Shown: positions 7,373-15,415, counted from the stretch's first letter. The stretch: DNA of 23,085 nt from Bradyrhizobium sp. (GCA_028290305.1 JAQGKC010000466.1:1-23085), one strand, 5' to 3'. Program-made: numbers and translations. Notes: generated by a model from the letters alone, not told the origin.

Positions 7373-9001
7373 TCATGCAGGTGCCGCGGCTGGTTTGTCG
7401 GTCTCCATCACGCTGAGAAAGCGCGCCGTGGTCGGGTGGCGCGGGTTTGTAAGGACCTCGTGCGCAGGTCCTTCCTCGATAATGGACCCGCCGCTGAGAA
7501 ACACGACGCGGTCCGCGACTTCGTCGGCAAAACGCAACTGATGCGTCGAGATGATCATGGTCAGGCCGTCCTCGACCGCCAGTCGCCGGATCACTTCCAG
7601 CACTTCATTGACCAATTCCGGATCGAGCGCCGAGGTGGGTTCATCGAGCAGGAGCACGCTCGGATTTGGAGCCAATGCGCGCGCGATCGCGACGCGCTGC
7701 TGCTGCCCGCCGGACAGGTGCCTCGGCAATGCATCGGCACGCTCGCTGAGGCCAACGCGCTCAAGAAGTTCGCGCGCGCGGCGATCGGCATCTACCCGCG
7801 AAACGCCATGGACCCAGCGCAGGGGGCCGGCGACGTTCTCCAGAGCGGTCAGATGACCGAAAAGATTGAACTGCTGGAACACCATGCCGACGCCGACGCT
7901 GGCGCGTTCTTCCGCAATCGCCCGCGGCGACAGCGGTTTGCCGTCTTCACGGAAACCCATACGGCGGCCGCCGACCTTTACGGTTCCGGCGTCCCAGCCT
8001 TCGAGGTGGTTGATACATCGCAACAGCGTGCTCTTGCCGGATCCGCTCGGGCCGAGTAGTGCGACGACTTCGCCAACCCGTACCGTCAGATCGACGCCGG
8101 CGAGAACGGGCTGATTGGTGTAGGCCTTGTATAAACCATTGACGTCGACCACCACATCGTTGCGCGTAAGGGTGGCCGATCGCCTGGTTCGATCCGCCCT
8201 CGAGACTTTGGCGTCCTTGGGGGGCGCCGTGTACGGAACGACTTCGTCGGATGGTGCGTGCGTGGCGGCAATTGACTGCGCTTCAATTGGCTCCAGCATC
8301 AGGGGTGCACGATACCAGGGCAGAAAACGGCTGAGACGGTTCTGCGTTGCCGGCCTGTCGAGATCGAACGCCCGTTCCACGAATAATTGGACCAGGCTGA
8401 CCCCGGTCGTGAGGACGAGATAGATCAATCCGGATGCGAAGAAGATGGAAAAGAAGTCGAACGTCGAGGAAGCGAGCTGCGTGCTTCTCAGCGTCAGCTC
8501 TTGCACCGAAATCACGCTCGCAAGCGACGAATTTTTCAGGGCGCTGACGGTTTCATTGCCGAACGCGGGAATCATCGTGCGGATGGCCTGGGGCGCAATG
8601 ATGCGCCGCATCAGCAATCCAGGCGTCATCCCGAGCGCCTGACCGGCCAAAACCTGTCCACGGTCGATGCCGAGCACGCCGGCGCGAAGCATTTCAGCGA
8701 TGAAAGGCGCTTCATTGGCAGCCAGCGCCAGGCCGGCAGCGCCGATAGCGCTCAGCTTGAGACCGATCTGCGGCAACGCGTCGTAAGCAAATACCATCTG
8801 CAGGATCAGAGGCGTGCCGCGGAAGATGACGGTATAGCCCCGGGCGAACACAGCCAGCATCCAGAAACGACTGAGCTGCATCGCCGCGAGGGCCAGGCCG
8901 AGGATCAGTCCGCCGGCCAGTCCGAGTGCGGTCACCTCGACGGTGAACCAGATGCCCGAGATCAGGTACGGCAGACTGAGATAGTGAAGAAACAGCGACA
9001 T
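7373..9001 (-). CDS. Polar amino acid-type ABC transporter, permease-ATPase fusion
   Basis: A 542-residue fusion. Residues 1-215 form a HisM/GlnP-type permease with several membrane helices and the EAA loop EAPFIAEMLRAGVLGIDRG at 97-115. A polar linker runs 216-282, and the ATPase occupies 283-542: Walker A GPSGSGKST (317-325), Q-loop FQQFNLFGHLT (375-385), signature LSGGQQQR (429-436), Walker B LLLDEPTSALD (450-460), H-loop STHQ. All catalytic motifs are intact, so two copies could form a complete importer. Its ATG (9001) overlaps the TAA stop of the binding-protein gene by one base (TAATG), implying translational coupling. The family imports amino acids and similar polar compounds; placed before two amidases it may import an amide or amide-bearing amino acid derivative, which is inference. 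Confidence 0.92.
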   Translation of the reverse strand: MSLFLHYLSLPYLISGIWFTVEVTALGLAGGLILGLALAAMQLSRFWMLAVFARGYTVIFRGTPLILQMVFAYDALPQIGLKLSAIGAAGLALAANEAPFIAEMLRAGVLGIDRGQVLAGQALGMTPGLLMRRIIAPQAIRTMIPAFGNETVSALKNSSLASVISVQELTLRSTQLASSTFDFFSIFFASGLIYLVLTTGVSLVQLFVERAFDLDRPATQNRLSRFLPWYRAPLMLEPIEAQSIAATHAPSDEVVPYTAPPKDAKVSRADRTRRSATLTRNDVVVDVNGLYKAYTNQPVLAGVDLTVRVGEVVALLGPSGSGKSTLLRCINHLEGWDAGTVKVGGRRMGFREDGKPLSPRAIAEERASVGVGMVFQQFNLFGHLTALENVAGPLRWVHGVSRVDADRRARELLERVGLSERADALPRHLSGGQQQRVAIARALAPNPSVLLLDEPTSALDPELVNEVLEVIRRLAVEDGLTMIISTHQLRFADEVADRVVFLSGGSIIEEGPAHEVLTNPRHPTTARFLSVMETDKPAAAPA

Positions 9002-9903
9002 TATTTTACCGAGAGAATGTCCGGTTCCTTGAAGTTGTTCGGATCGAGATCCCACTTCTTCAGAAGTTCCTTGTGAATGCCGGCCTTCTGGACTTCGATC
9101 AACGCGGCCATCACCGCATCCCGGAATTCAGGCTTGTCCTTCGGCACGGCGATGCCGACCGAATAGGGGATCGTCACCGCGATCGCCTTTTCCAGCTTGT
9201 CGGGATTGGCTTTCACGGCCTGGTCGACGGTGTTGACGTCGTTGACATAGGTGTCGGCGCGGCCGGCGAGGATCGCCTGGATGCAGTTGGCGTTGTTGTC
9301 GTAAAGCTGGAGTGTCGGCTCGGGCTTGGCTTCAGCCTTGCACTTCGGAATCAGGTCCTGAACCAAGGGAACTTCGACAAAACCAGTGTTCTCGGCCGCG
9401 GCGGCGCCGCACATCGACGTGTTGATGCCGGTGATTTTTTTCGGGTTGCCCTTGGCGACCAGAACGCCATCGAACACTTTCGAATAGGTTATGAAGTCGG
9501 CTGCCTTGGCGCGCTCTTCCGTCGCGTAGATGTCTGATATCACGATGTCTGCCTGCCCGCTCGACAATGTCGTCAGCAGGGCGGCGAACGTCACGGCCTT
9601 GTAGGTCAGCTTGAAACCGAGGCATTCGCCGATCTGTTCGCCGAGATCGATGTCGAAACCGACATATTTGTCCGGGTCTTTCGGGTCGATCGCTTCATAG
9701 CCCGGGGTATGGGGATTGATCGCATTGACCAGCGTCTTGCCTTTCCAGGCCGGATATTTCGCCTGCAGCGCCTCGCATCCGGCGGGTGCTGCCTGCGCCC
9801 GTCCTGAAATGCAGAGGACAATCAGGCAAGCACCGCCAATCGCGATCGTGCGGGAACGACTGGCAAAGCCGCGCATGTTCTCGAGAAAATTTCCTAACAT
9901 CAT
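9001..9903 (-). CDS. ABC transporter substrate-binding protein (PAAT family)
   Basis: A 300-residue periplasmic binding protein. A Sec signal peptide covers residues 1-38 or so, with hydrophobic IAIGGACLIVLCI and likely cleavage near GRAQA-APAG. The mature part has family SBP_bac_3 features: a KYVGFDIDLGEQIGECLGF segment, then FAALLTTLSSGQADIVISD, then DFITYSKVFDGVLVAKGN. ATG 9903 is chosen because AGGAG lies 8 bases upstream; a second ATG follows at once. It is the first gene of the amide operon and is coupled to the fused transporter. Cys residues at about 43, 94, 164, 189 and 207 could form disulfides. Ligand specificity is not readable; amino acids are typical for the family. Confidence 0.92.
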   Translation of the reverse strand: MMLGNFLENMRGFASRSRTIAIGGACLIVLCISGRAQAAPAGCEALQAKYPAWKGKTLVNAINPHTPGYEAIDPKDPDKYVGFDIDLGEQIGECLGFKLTYKAVTFAALLTTLSSGQADIVISDIYATEERAKAADFITYSKVFDGVLVAKGNPKKITGINTSMCGAAAAENTGFVEVPLVQDLIPKCKAEAKPEPTLQLYDNNANCIQAILAGRADTYVNDVNTVDQAVKANPDKLEKAIAVTIPYSVGIAVPKDKPEFRDAVMAALIEVQKAGIHKELLKKWDLDPNNFKEPDILSVK

Positions 9904-10000
9904 GGAGCAGACTCCTCTGTTGCTGGCGAGCAGATATGCTCGGCAAGGCTGACGGGCGTCCCAAGGCTAGAATGAGCGAGCAGGGAAAGCTTGTCTGCAG

Positions 10001-10073
10001 GCGCACAAACCCTTGCAGCCAGCACTCCATTTTTTGTGCAGAGGCCGCATCTTTTCTAAGCTGCGCGCACAAA
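10001..10073. promoter_or_regulatory. Three GCACAAA-type sites upstream of the amide operon
   Basis: GCGCACAAA occurs at 10001-10009 and 10065-10073 in direct orientation, and the inverted core TTTGTGC at 10033-10039. Centres are about 30 and 34 bases apart, roughly three helical turns each. They lie 100-170 bases before the binding-protein start. Spaced direct repeats suit AraC-type activators, so the AraC-amidase fusion is the obvious candidate binder; this is inference. Confidence 0.4.
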
Positions 10074-10108
10074 TAGCGATCAGAGGCGGACCAGCTGTCG
10101 GAAGCGAC

Positions 10109-10519
10109 CTAAGTGGGGGCCTGTTCCGGAAGTGGGGATACCGCGCGAACCTCGATGCCGTGTAGATGGATGGTCGGGGAGATTCCGAAATGGTTGCCGC
10201 CGAACACCCTGATGCGCCGGTCGAGTTCATCTTTCGGAATATCGAGAGGAATGTCGCAGATCGCCCGATAGGTGCGGCGGGAATATTTCCTGGCGCCCCA
10301 CTGGATCGGAAGCGTTGGCGGCGGCGCCGCGTCGGTCGCAAGCGATTTCGCCAGGCGTCAGAATAATTGCGCGAGGTGAGCGTAAGCCAGTTCCTCCAGC
10401 GCTAGGACGGTAATGTCGGGTGGAATAGCAAACAGCGCGACGTCAGCGATCGGGCCGGCGTCGATTTGTTCGACCATGCCGATGTCAGCGCACGTCGCAT
10501 GTGTGTCACGAGCAGGCAC
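10109..10519 (-). pseudogene. Possible decayed gene, unknown family
   Basis: One minus-strand frame is open from 10519 to 10109 except for a single TGA at 10360-10358. The first part (possible GTG 10519 or ATG 10477) ends ALEELAYAHLAQLF; the second reads on as RLAKSLATDAAPPPTLPIQW, then RRTYRAICDIPLDIPKDELD and FGGNHFGISPTIHLHGIEVR to TAG. Third positions are GC-rich as in the true genes nearby, and the residue make-up looks like a real soluble protein rather than a shadow frame. No good ribosome site precedes either part. I do not recognise the family. It may be one gene broken by a nonsense mutation, or two small adjacent ORFs. Confidence 0.35.
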
Positions 10520-10604
10520 CGGTCAAAAATATGCCTAAAGAAAGCCGGTTTTTTTGCAAACGATGGACAACGGAAACTGGTTTTTGGTTGAGGGGAGATT
10601 TTGC

Positions 10605-10727
10605 ATGAACCATCACATCTTAAACTCACAGGTAGTATCCGGTTGTCCGTTTTGCTCCCCGATCGATGCCGCGACACGAATTTGCGCACGCTCGATGACA
10701 CGAGCCACTGGTTTTATCTGGCTATGA
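10605..10727 (+). CDS. Possible 40-residue small protein with CPFC motif
   Basis: ATG 10605 follows GAGGGGAG by 7 bases, one of the best ribosome sites in the window. The frame gives MNHHILNSQVVSGCPFCSPI and continues to a stop after 40 residues, with Cys at 14, 17 and 27. It has no membrane helix and I recognise no family. It may be a genuine small protein, a leader peptide, or chance. Downstream, 10728-10905 shows no gene. Confidence 0.25.
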   Translation: MNHHILNSQVVSGCPFCSPIDAATRICARSMTRATGFIWL

Positions 10728-10918
10728 ATACGCGGTCTTTCCCGGTCTGCCGCAATAGTCGCTGGCGGCATCGCGACGATCGATAGCCGCGCACTGCGGA
10801 TCGTTTAACGGTGGTATCGCGCCCGAGTTGACCAGGTGGGCGCGTCAATCGCATCAAGTGGTCGAGTTCGGCGCGAATCCCCAACCCGGATCTTGGCTAA
10901 CATTCGAGAGGTTTTTCA

Positions 10919-11899
10919 TTGGACTCCTTGATCTCCGATCGTGTGAGGCAGCGTGCGGAAATTGCGCGATGGAAGCGCAGCGTACGGTGTCCTCGATGTT
11001 CGTCTTCACTGCGGAATCTGGGCGTTCAGCCTTCATGCTCCAACGCCGCTTGCGAATATAGCGGCGCCGGGTTTCCACTTGTCGACACGCAGCCAGTCCT
11101 GATCGATTTTGCAACCAGCATTTTCGACCGCGGGACCTACCGCGGCAACAATGGTTCGGTGTTCCAACGGGATGTGACCGGCCGTTCGGTCAGCTCGCGG
11201 CTGCATTTGTTCGCCGATGGCAGTAACCCGATCGCAGCGTCAAATTGTGCAAAATTCATCGAGCTTCTGAAGCAAGACTGCGAGCGGCCCATCGTCCTCG
11301 TGATCGGTGGCGGCACTATCGGGCTCGGTGCCGATGAACTTTACAGCAACAGTTCCATCGAGCTTGTGGGCACTGACGTCTACGCTTCACCGTACACCGC
11401 CTTGGTGGCCGATGCCCACAAGCTTCCTTTTGAAGACGAGACGTTTGACGGCGTTTGGGTGCAGGCCGTGCTCGAACATGTGCTGGAGCCTGCAACCGTC
11501 GTTAACGAAATTCATCGGGTGCTTCGGCGCGAGGGGATGGTTTATGCGGAGACGCCGTTCATGCAGCAGGTGCATGAGCGCGCCTATGATTTCTCGCGCT
11601 TTACGCAGAGTGGTCATCGCTGGCTGTTCAAACGATTTTCCGAGATAAGCGCCGGACCGATCGGGGGGGCGGGCGTGGCGCTGGTCTGGTCGATTCGTTA
11701 TTTCTCCCGTGCTCTCGGCGCGGGAGAAAAATTATCACGTCTGATTTCCCTTCCATTCTTCTGGATCCGGTATTTCGATTCGTTTGCCCGCGGCCGCGCT
11801 GTTGCCGACGCCGCCAGCGGAGTTTTCTTTCTCGGACGGAAATCCGATGAGGCGATGGATCCCCACGCCATGCCGAAATACTACGACCGCCAAAAGTGA
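10919..11899 (+). CDS. SAM-dependent methyltransferase with N-terminal zinc-ribbon-like segment
   Basis: A 326-residue class I methyltransferase. An N-terminal segment has Cys at 24, 27, 40 and 45 (CPRC, then C-x4-C) and resembles a Trm112p-like zinc ribbon. The Rossmann core has motif I VLVIGGGTIGLG (126-137), an acidic strand-2 residue in VGTDVY (150-155), then DAHKLPFEDETFDGVW (165-180) and VLEHVLEP. The start is a TTG: GAGAGG at 10906-10911 lies exactly 7 bases before it and no ATG occurs until deep in the core, so the zinc segment would be lost with any later start. The substrate is unknown; the fold occurs in quinone, lipid and sugar methylation. It stands alone, convergent with the OpgC-type gene. 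Confidence 0.85.
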   Translation: MDSLISDRVRQRAEIARWKRSVRCPRCSSSLRNLGVQPSCSNAACEYSGAGFPLVDTQPVLIDFATSIFDRGTYRGNNGSVFQRDVTGRSVSSRLHLFADGSNPIAASNCAKFIELLKQDCERPIVLVIGGGTIGLGADELYSNSSIELVGTDVYASPYTALVADAHKLPFEDETFDGVWVQAVLEHVLEPATVVNEIHRVLRREGMVYAETPFMQQVHERAYDFSRFTQSGHRWLFKRFSEISAGPIGGAGVALVWSIRYFSRALGAGEKLSRLISLPFFWIRYFDSFARGRAVADAASGVFFLGRKSDEAMDPHAMPKYYDRQK

Positions 11900-11959
11900 C
11901 TTTCGCGGATCTACTCAGGAATGCATTGATCTTCCGGCGCGGCGCCGATGAGGCGTCAT

Positions 11960-13108
11960 TCATTCAGCCATGACCAGCGCCTTCCAGGCGTCCTGTTGCT
12001 TGGACCAGGAAATGTAGTAGGCGACAAAGGTCATGATCGCGATGCCGCTCGCGCTCACCAAAATCTGCGTCATCACAGACCCCGAACTTATCGTTAGCGC
12101 GAAATGGCCGACGAAGGAGAGGAACACGCCGACGCCGAACACTGCCAGCGACTGCTCGCCGCATTTGATGAGTGGTCTGAAGATCGGCGATTTCAGCCCG
12201 GGCCAATCCTTCGATACAAATCGCGTCACCAGGAATACGACGACGACGAAATGCAACAGGCGATACGGCGCGAGATTCGTCCTGTCGTTCGGATTGAACG
12301 CGTCGAACAGCCATTTCGGAAATATGTCTCCGAATTCCGGGAAACGCCCCGCCGTCGTCATCGCAAGTGCAAACATCAGGTAGGTGATCGCGAAATAAAT
12401 CAGGACCGGCGATTTGCGAATGGTGCGGGCTTCCTTTGCTTCGGCTGTCTCGCCGAGCGCGAGCCAGGCGCCGCACAGAAAAAGCAGTTGCCAGCAGAAT
12501 GGATTGAAATACCAGCTTCCATCCGGAAAGGACGGCAAATTCCAGTCGAACTGGCGCGCCGCGACATAGAGCGCAAGCGATCCGCCCAACGTCAGTGCAG
12601 GTTTGCGCAACATCAGCCACAACGCCGGACCGAAGAACGCCATCAGCATTGTATAAAGCTGCAGCATATCCAGGTTAAGCGGCTTGGATTGCAGCAGCAG
12701 CCCATGGGCCAGTGTCCGGATCGCGTGGTCGATCAGACCGGCAACATTGAATTCATTGATGATGTCGGGAGCGGCGTATTGTGCCGCGACATACCCGATC
12801 GAAACGACGTAGATCACGAACAAAACAATGTAAGCGGCGTAGAGCTGCCAGACCCGCTCTAGGATCCGGGTGGTCCCGACAATGAAGCCGCGTTCCAGCA
12901 TCAATTTTGCGTAGACGAGTGACGCGGTATAGCCCGAAATAAATATGAACACATCGGCTGCGCCGCTGAACCCGTAGTTTCTGGCCGTGATCCAGTTCAC
13001 TACATTATTGGGGATGTGATCCAGAAAGATGAACCAATTTGCGACTCCCAGAAACAGATTGAGCCGGATATCGCGACTGTTCGCCGCCAGATTCGCGTGG
13101 AGGTCCAT
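11960..13108 (-). CDS. opgC: OpgC-family membrane protein
   Basis: A 382-residue integral membrane protein with about ten hydrophobic helices, matching the OpgC family (acyltransferase-3-like; in Rhodobacter OpgC adds succinyl groups to osmoregulated periplasmic glucans). Characteristic features are the N-terminal RLNLFLGVANWFIFLDHIP motif, including the His in the first helix region typical of these acyltransferases, followed by FIFISGYTASLVYAKL and ERVWQLYAAYIVLF. ATG 13108 opens a short soluble N-terminus; the ribosome site is weak. No glucan synthase gene lies nearby, so its role in glucan decoration is assigned by family only. The gene ends at 11960, converging on the methyltransferase across a 60-base gap with no obvious T-tailed terminator. 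Confidence 0.88.
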   Translation of the reverse strand: MDLHANLAANSRDIRLNLFLGVANWFIFLDHIPNNVVNWITARNYGFSGAADVFIFISGYTASLVYAKLMLERGFIVGTTRILERVWQLYAAYIVLFVIYVVSIGYVAAQYAAPDIINEFNVAGLIDHAIRTLAHGLLLQSKPLNLDMLQLYTMLMAFFGPALWLMLRKPALTLGGSLALYVAARQFDWNLPSFPDGSWYFNPFCWQLLFLCGAWLALGETAEAKEARTIRKSPVLIYFAITYLMFALAMTTAGRFPEFGDIFPKWLFDAFNPNDRTNLAPYRLLHFVVVVFLVTRFVSKDWPGLKSPIFRPLIKCGEQSLAVFGVGVFLSFVGHFALTISSGSVMTQILVSASGIAIMTFVAYYISWSKQQDAWKALVMAE

Positions 13109-13269
13109 GGTCGTTGTTTCAAACTGTGGATCATGGAGGGCGCCGGCGAACGCTGGCGAGCCCTGCTGCCACTAGAACGATAGCCGCAAGGCGTTGCGCG
13201 GATAAAGTCTGCCCTTGCAGTTTCGCGCGCTCTTCTCTCCGCCAAACCCACATCATTAGCCATCGATTC

Positions 13270-13344
13270 ACCGGAAGGAATATTGTAACGGTGTCAAGCG
13301 AACTAGGCAAAGGAACGTCGATCACGATCTGGTTTCCTGCTGTT
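13270..13344 (+). pseudogene. Relic of a histidine kinase C-terminus (HATPase G2 box)
   Basis: The translated stretch TGRNIVTVSSELGKGTSITI followed by WFPAV matches the last strand-loop-strand of HATPase_c domains (G-x-(I/V)-x-V-x-S-x-x-G-x-G-T-x-(I/V)-x-(I/L)-x-(L/F)-P). No phosphoacceptor, N or G1 box precedes it, and the reading frame upstream is not kinase-like. It is therefore a leftover fragment between the OpgC-type gene and the MFS gene, implying a deletion or rearrangement here. The rest of 13109-13363 holds no gene. Confidence 0.55.
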
Positions 13345-13363
13345 CGGATAGGACGTTACCGCC

Positions 13364-14665
13364 ATGCGACTTCCGTTCTTTTATGGCTGGATTATTATCG
13401 CCGTGACGTTCGTCACCATGGCGATCGGGGTCAACGCGCGCACCGCGTTTTCGCTGTTCTTTCCGCCGATCGTCGATGAGTTCGGATGGGAACGCGGCGT
13501 CACGGCCGGCGCCTTCTCGTTCGGCTTTGTGGTTTCGGCAGCCATGAGCCCGCTGATCGGCCGCTTGATGGATCGCTCCGGTCCCCGCGCAGTGATGGAA
13601 CTCGGTGTCGCGCTGATGGCGGCGGGCTTGTTACTGGCGCCGCTGACGACGCAGCCCTGGCATCTGTATTTGACGATCGGCGTATTGGTCGGCGCGGGCA
13701 GCATCTGTCTCGGCTACTCCGGTCAATCGTTGTTTCTGCCCAACTGGTTCAATCGCCGGCGCGGCCTGGCGATGGGACTTGCCTTCGCCGGCGTTGGATT
13801 AGGCTCCATCACGCTGCTGCCGTGGGTGCAGCACATGATCGAGCAAACCGGCTGGCGAACCGCCTGCACGGCGATGGGGATTCTGGTACTGGTCGTGCTC
13901 GCGCCGATCAACCTGCTGCTGCGCAAGCGGCCGGAGGACATCGGGCTGGAGCCGGATGGAGACGCCACGCCTTCGGCATCATCCGCAAAGCCGATATCGA
14001 ATATTGTCGATCCCGATTGGGCTGGCATCGACTGGACGTTGAGCCGCGCGTTACGCACCGCGCGTTTCTGGTGGCTTGCGACCGGCTATTTCGGCGGGTT
14101 GTATGTTTGGTACGCGGTGCAGGTTCATCAGACCAAATATCTTCTGGATATCGGCTTCTCCCCCAGCGTCGCGGTCTGGGCATTGGGTGCGGTCAGCCTG
14201 CTCGGGATTCCCGGCCAAATCCTGCTCGGACACATCTCGGACCGGGTGGGACGTGAATGGATTTGGGCCGCGAGTTGTCTGGGCTTTGCGATCTGCTTCG
14301 CGGTACTGATCGCGCTGGCAACCTTTCCAACATTGCTGCTGGTCTACATCATGGTTCTGGCGCAGGGCGCGCTCGGCTACGGCCTGACCTCCATCATGGG
14401 GGCGGTGGTTGTGGAGATATTTCAGGGCAAACATTATGGCAGTATTTTCGGTACCATCATGCTCGCGGCCCTTGCGGGAGGTGCGGCAGGTCCCTGGGTC
14501 ACCGGTATTCTGCACGACCTTTCAGGGAGTTATACGATTGCCTTTGCGATCGGTATCGCGGTGAGCGGATTGTCCGCGGCCGCGATCTGGCAGGCGTCAC
14601 CCGGTAAGGTTCGCGCCGTGGCCGGGCAACTGCATAAAGCACAGGCCAGCGCTGGCGCCACATGA
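13364..14665 (+). CDS. MFS transporter (oxalate/formate antiporter-like, monocarboxylate type)
   Basis: A 433-residue protein with twelve predicted membrane helices in two halves separated by a central polar loop (about 190-225, rich in Asp, Ser and Lys). The loop-2/3 signature GRLMDRSGPRAVM and the second-half copy GHISDRVGREWIW are both present. The N-terminal FYGWIIIAVTFVTMAIGVNA is typical of the OFA/MCT-like branch that moves small carboxylates. ATG 13364 follows GGATAGGAC at a somewhat long spacing. It points toward the TetR/P450 pair and might move that enzyme's substrate, but nothing proves the link. Only about 40 bases separate it from the convergent TetR gene. Confidence 0.9.
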   Translation: MRLPFFYGWIIIAVTFVTMAIGVNARTAFSLFFPPIVDEFGWERGVTAGAFSFGFVVSAAMSPLIGRLMDRSGPRAVMELGVALMAAGLLLAPLTTQPWHLYLTIGVLVGAGSICLGYSGQSLFLPNWFNRRRGLAMGLAFAGVGLGSITLLPWVQHMIEQTGWRTACTAMGILVLVVLAPINLLLRKRPEDIGLEPDGDATPSASSAKPISNIVDPDWAGIDWTLSRALRTARFWWLATGYFGGLYVWYAVQVHQTKYLLDIGFSPSVAVWALGAVSLLGIPGQILLGHISDRVGREWIWAASCLGFAICFAVLIALATFPTLLLVYIMVLAQGALGYGLTSIMGAVVVEIFQGKHYGSIFGTIMLAALAGGAAGPWVTGILHDLSGSYTIAFAIGIAVSGLSAAAIWQASPGKVRAVAGQLHKAQASAGAT

Positions 14666-14706
14666 GAAAGTAGCCAAATTCCATCTGCTCATGGCGAAGA
14701 TTTCCG

Positions 14707-15342
14707 TCAGGCCGATGAAATTCCCGATGAAAGTCCCGATGAAAGTCCCATGGCTCTCTGCAGATCACTGATGGCACGCAGGAAGCTGTCAGCCGGTGTG
14801 GTCTCCGGATCGATCAGACGGTGCAGACGAAAGCCGTCCTCCAGTGCCAGCACTATCGCGCCGGTCCATGTTGGATTCAGAGATCCGTTCTTCCCGCTGT
14901 TCTTCAACGTAATCTCAACGATATCGGTGATCAGTTTTCGCCTGGCTTGCAGGCGCTGAGCGAGATCGGGTCTGCGCTTTTCGGCGCGCGCCACAAACAG
15001 GATCATCTCCATGTGCAAAAGCGGAGAACGACCGAGCGGATCCTGTCGGCTTCGGTCCATGGTCTTCAGCGCATCGATAAAATCCGCGAGGTTTTTGTGT
15101 CTGGCGAGAAGATCAAGATTGCGTCGAATAGATTGCGCGACGTGATCCTCCAGCATGGCGATGATCAACTCGTCCTTGCTCTTGAAATTCGAATAGAACG
15201 CCCCGCGCGTGAAGCCGGCCGCAGCCGCAATAGCCTCGATGCTGGCGCCCCCGATTCCCTGTTCCTCGAAGACGCGCGCCGCCGCCTCGAACAGCTTTTC
15301 GCAGGTATCGTCCCGGGTCGGTCTCGTTCGAACTCTTGACAT
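14707..15342 (-). CDS. TetR-family transcriptional regulator
   Basis: A 211-residue protein. The N-terminal helix-turn-helix (about residues 13-60) reads ASIEAIAAAAGFTRGAFYSN followed by FKSKDEL, matching the TetR family; the ligand-binding helices follow. ATG 15342 starts the usual short tail before helix 1; a GGGAAG lies directly against the ATG, closer than ideal. It diverges from the P450 gene and a perfect palindrome sits in the shared promoter, so it likely represses the P450 and itself until a ligand binds. The last residues (GLSSGLSSGISSA) come from a 12-base tandem repeat and are probably a dispensable tail. Confidence 0.92.
   Translation of the reverse strand: MSRVRTRPTRDDTCEKLFEAAARVFEEQGIGGASIEAIAAAAGFTRGAFYSNFKSKDELIIAMLEDHVAQSIRRNLDLLARHKNLADFIDALKTMDRSRQDPLGRSPLLHMEMILFVARAEKRRPDLAQRLQARRKLITDIVEITLKNSGKNGSLNPTWTGAIVLALEDGFRLHRLIDPETTPADSFLRAISDLQRAMGLSSGLSSGISSA
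14714..14749 (+). repeat. 12-base tandem repeat, three copies, in TetR C-terminus
   Basis: GATGAAATTCCC is followed by two exact copies of GATGAAAGTCCC. Being a multiple of three it keeps the frame and encodes the Gly/Ser tail of the TetR protein, so copy number could vary without harm. Confidence 0.8.
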
Positions 15343-15368
15343 CTTCCCGTTTTAGGTCAGAATGCAAC

Positions 15369-15388
15369 TCGATACAATAGTGTATCGA
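15369..15388. promoter_or_regulatory. Perfect palindrome between tetR-like and P450 genes, probable operator
   Basis: TCGATACA (15369-15376) and TGTATCGA (15381-15388) are perfect 8-base arms around ATAG. This matches TetR operator size. A -10-like TACAAT (15373-15378) lies inside it on the P450 strand, so binding would block transcription. It is 26 bases from the regulator start and 27 from the P450 start. Confidence 0.7.
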
Positions 15389-15415
15389 ATTTCTCGGCAA
15401 CTAATTGAGGTCACC

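Noticed and set aside
6085..7416. 443-residue open frame on the plus strand
   Set aside because: It is antisense to the free amidase gene, whose protein is fully recognisable; the plus-strand product has no domain, membrane or motif features.
8387..9076. 229-residue plus-strand frame opposite the ABC permease
   Set aside because: Composition (runs of Gln, Arg, Glu, His) is typical of a shadow frame, and the opposite strand is a clear permease.
9904..10000. Possible sigma54 promoter (GG-N10-GC) before the binding-protein gene
   Set aside because: The GG and GC elements do not fall at the required spacing when read on the minus strand.
10517..10555. Possible terminator: ACCGG ... CCGGT followed by a T run
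   Set aside because: The stem is only 5 bases with a loop over 20, too weak for an intrinsic terminator.
11940..11956. GC-rich sequence CGGCGCGGCGCCG between the methyltransferase and OpgC genes as a terminator
   Set aside because: It is not truly self-complementary and has no T-tract.
12104..12862. 252-residue plus-strand frame opposite the OpgC-type gene
   Set aside because: It is highly charged, low in hydrophobic residues and antisense to a clear membrane protein.
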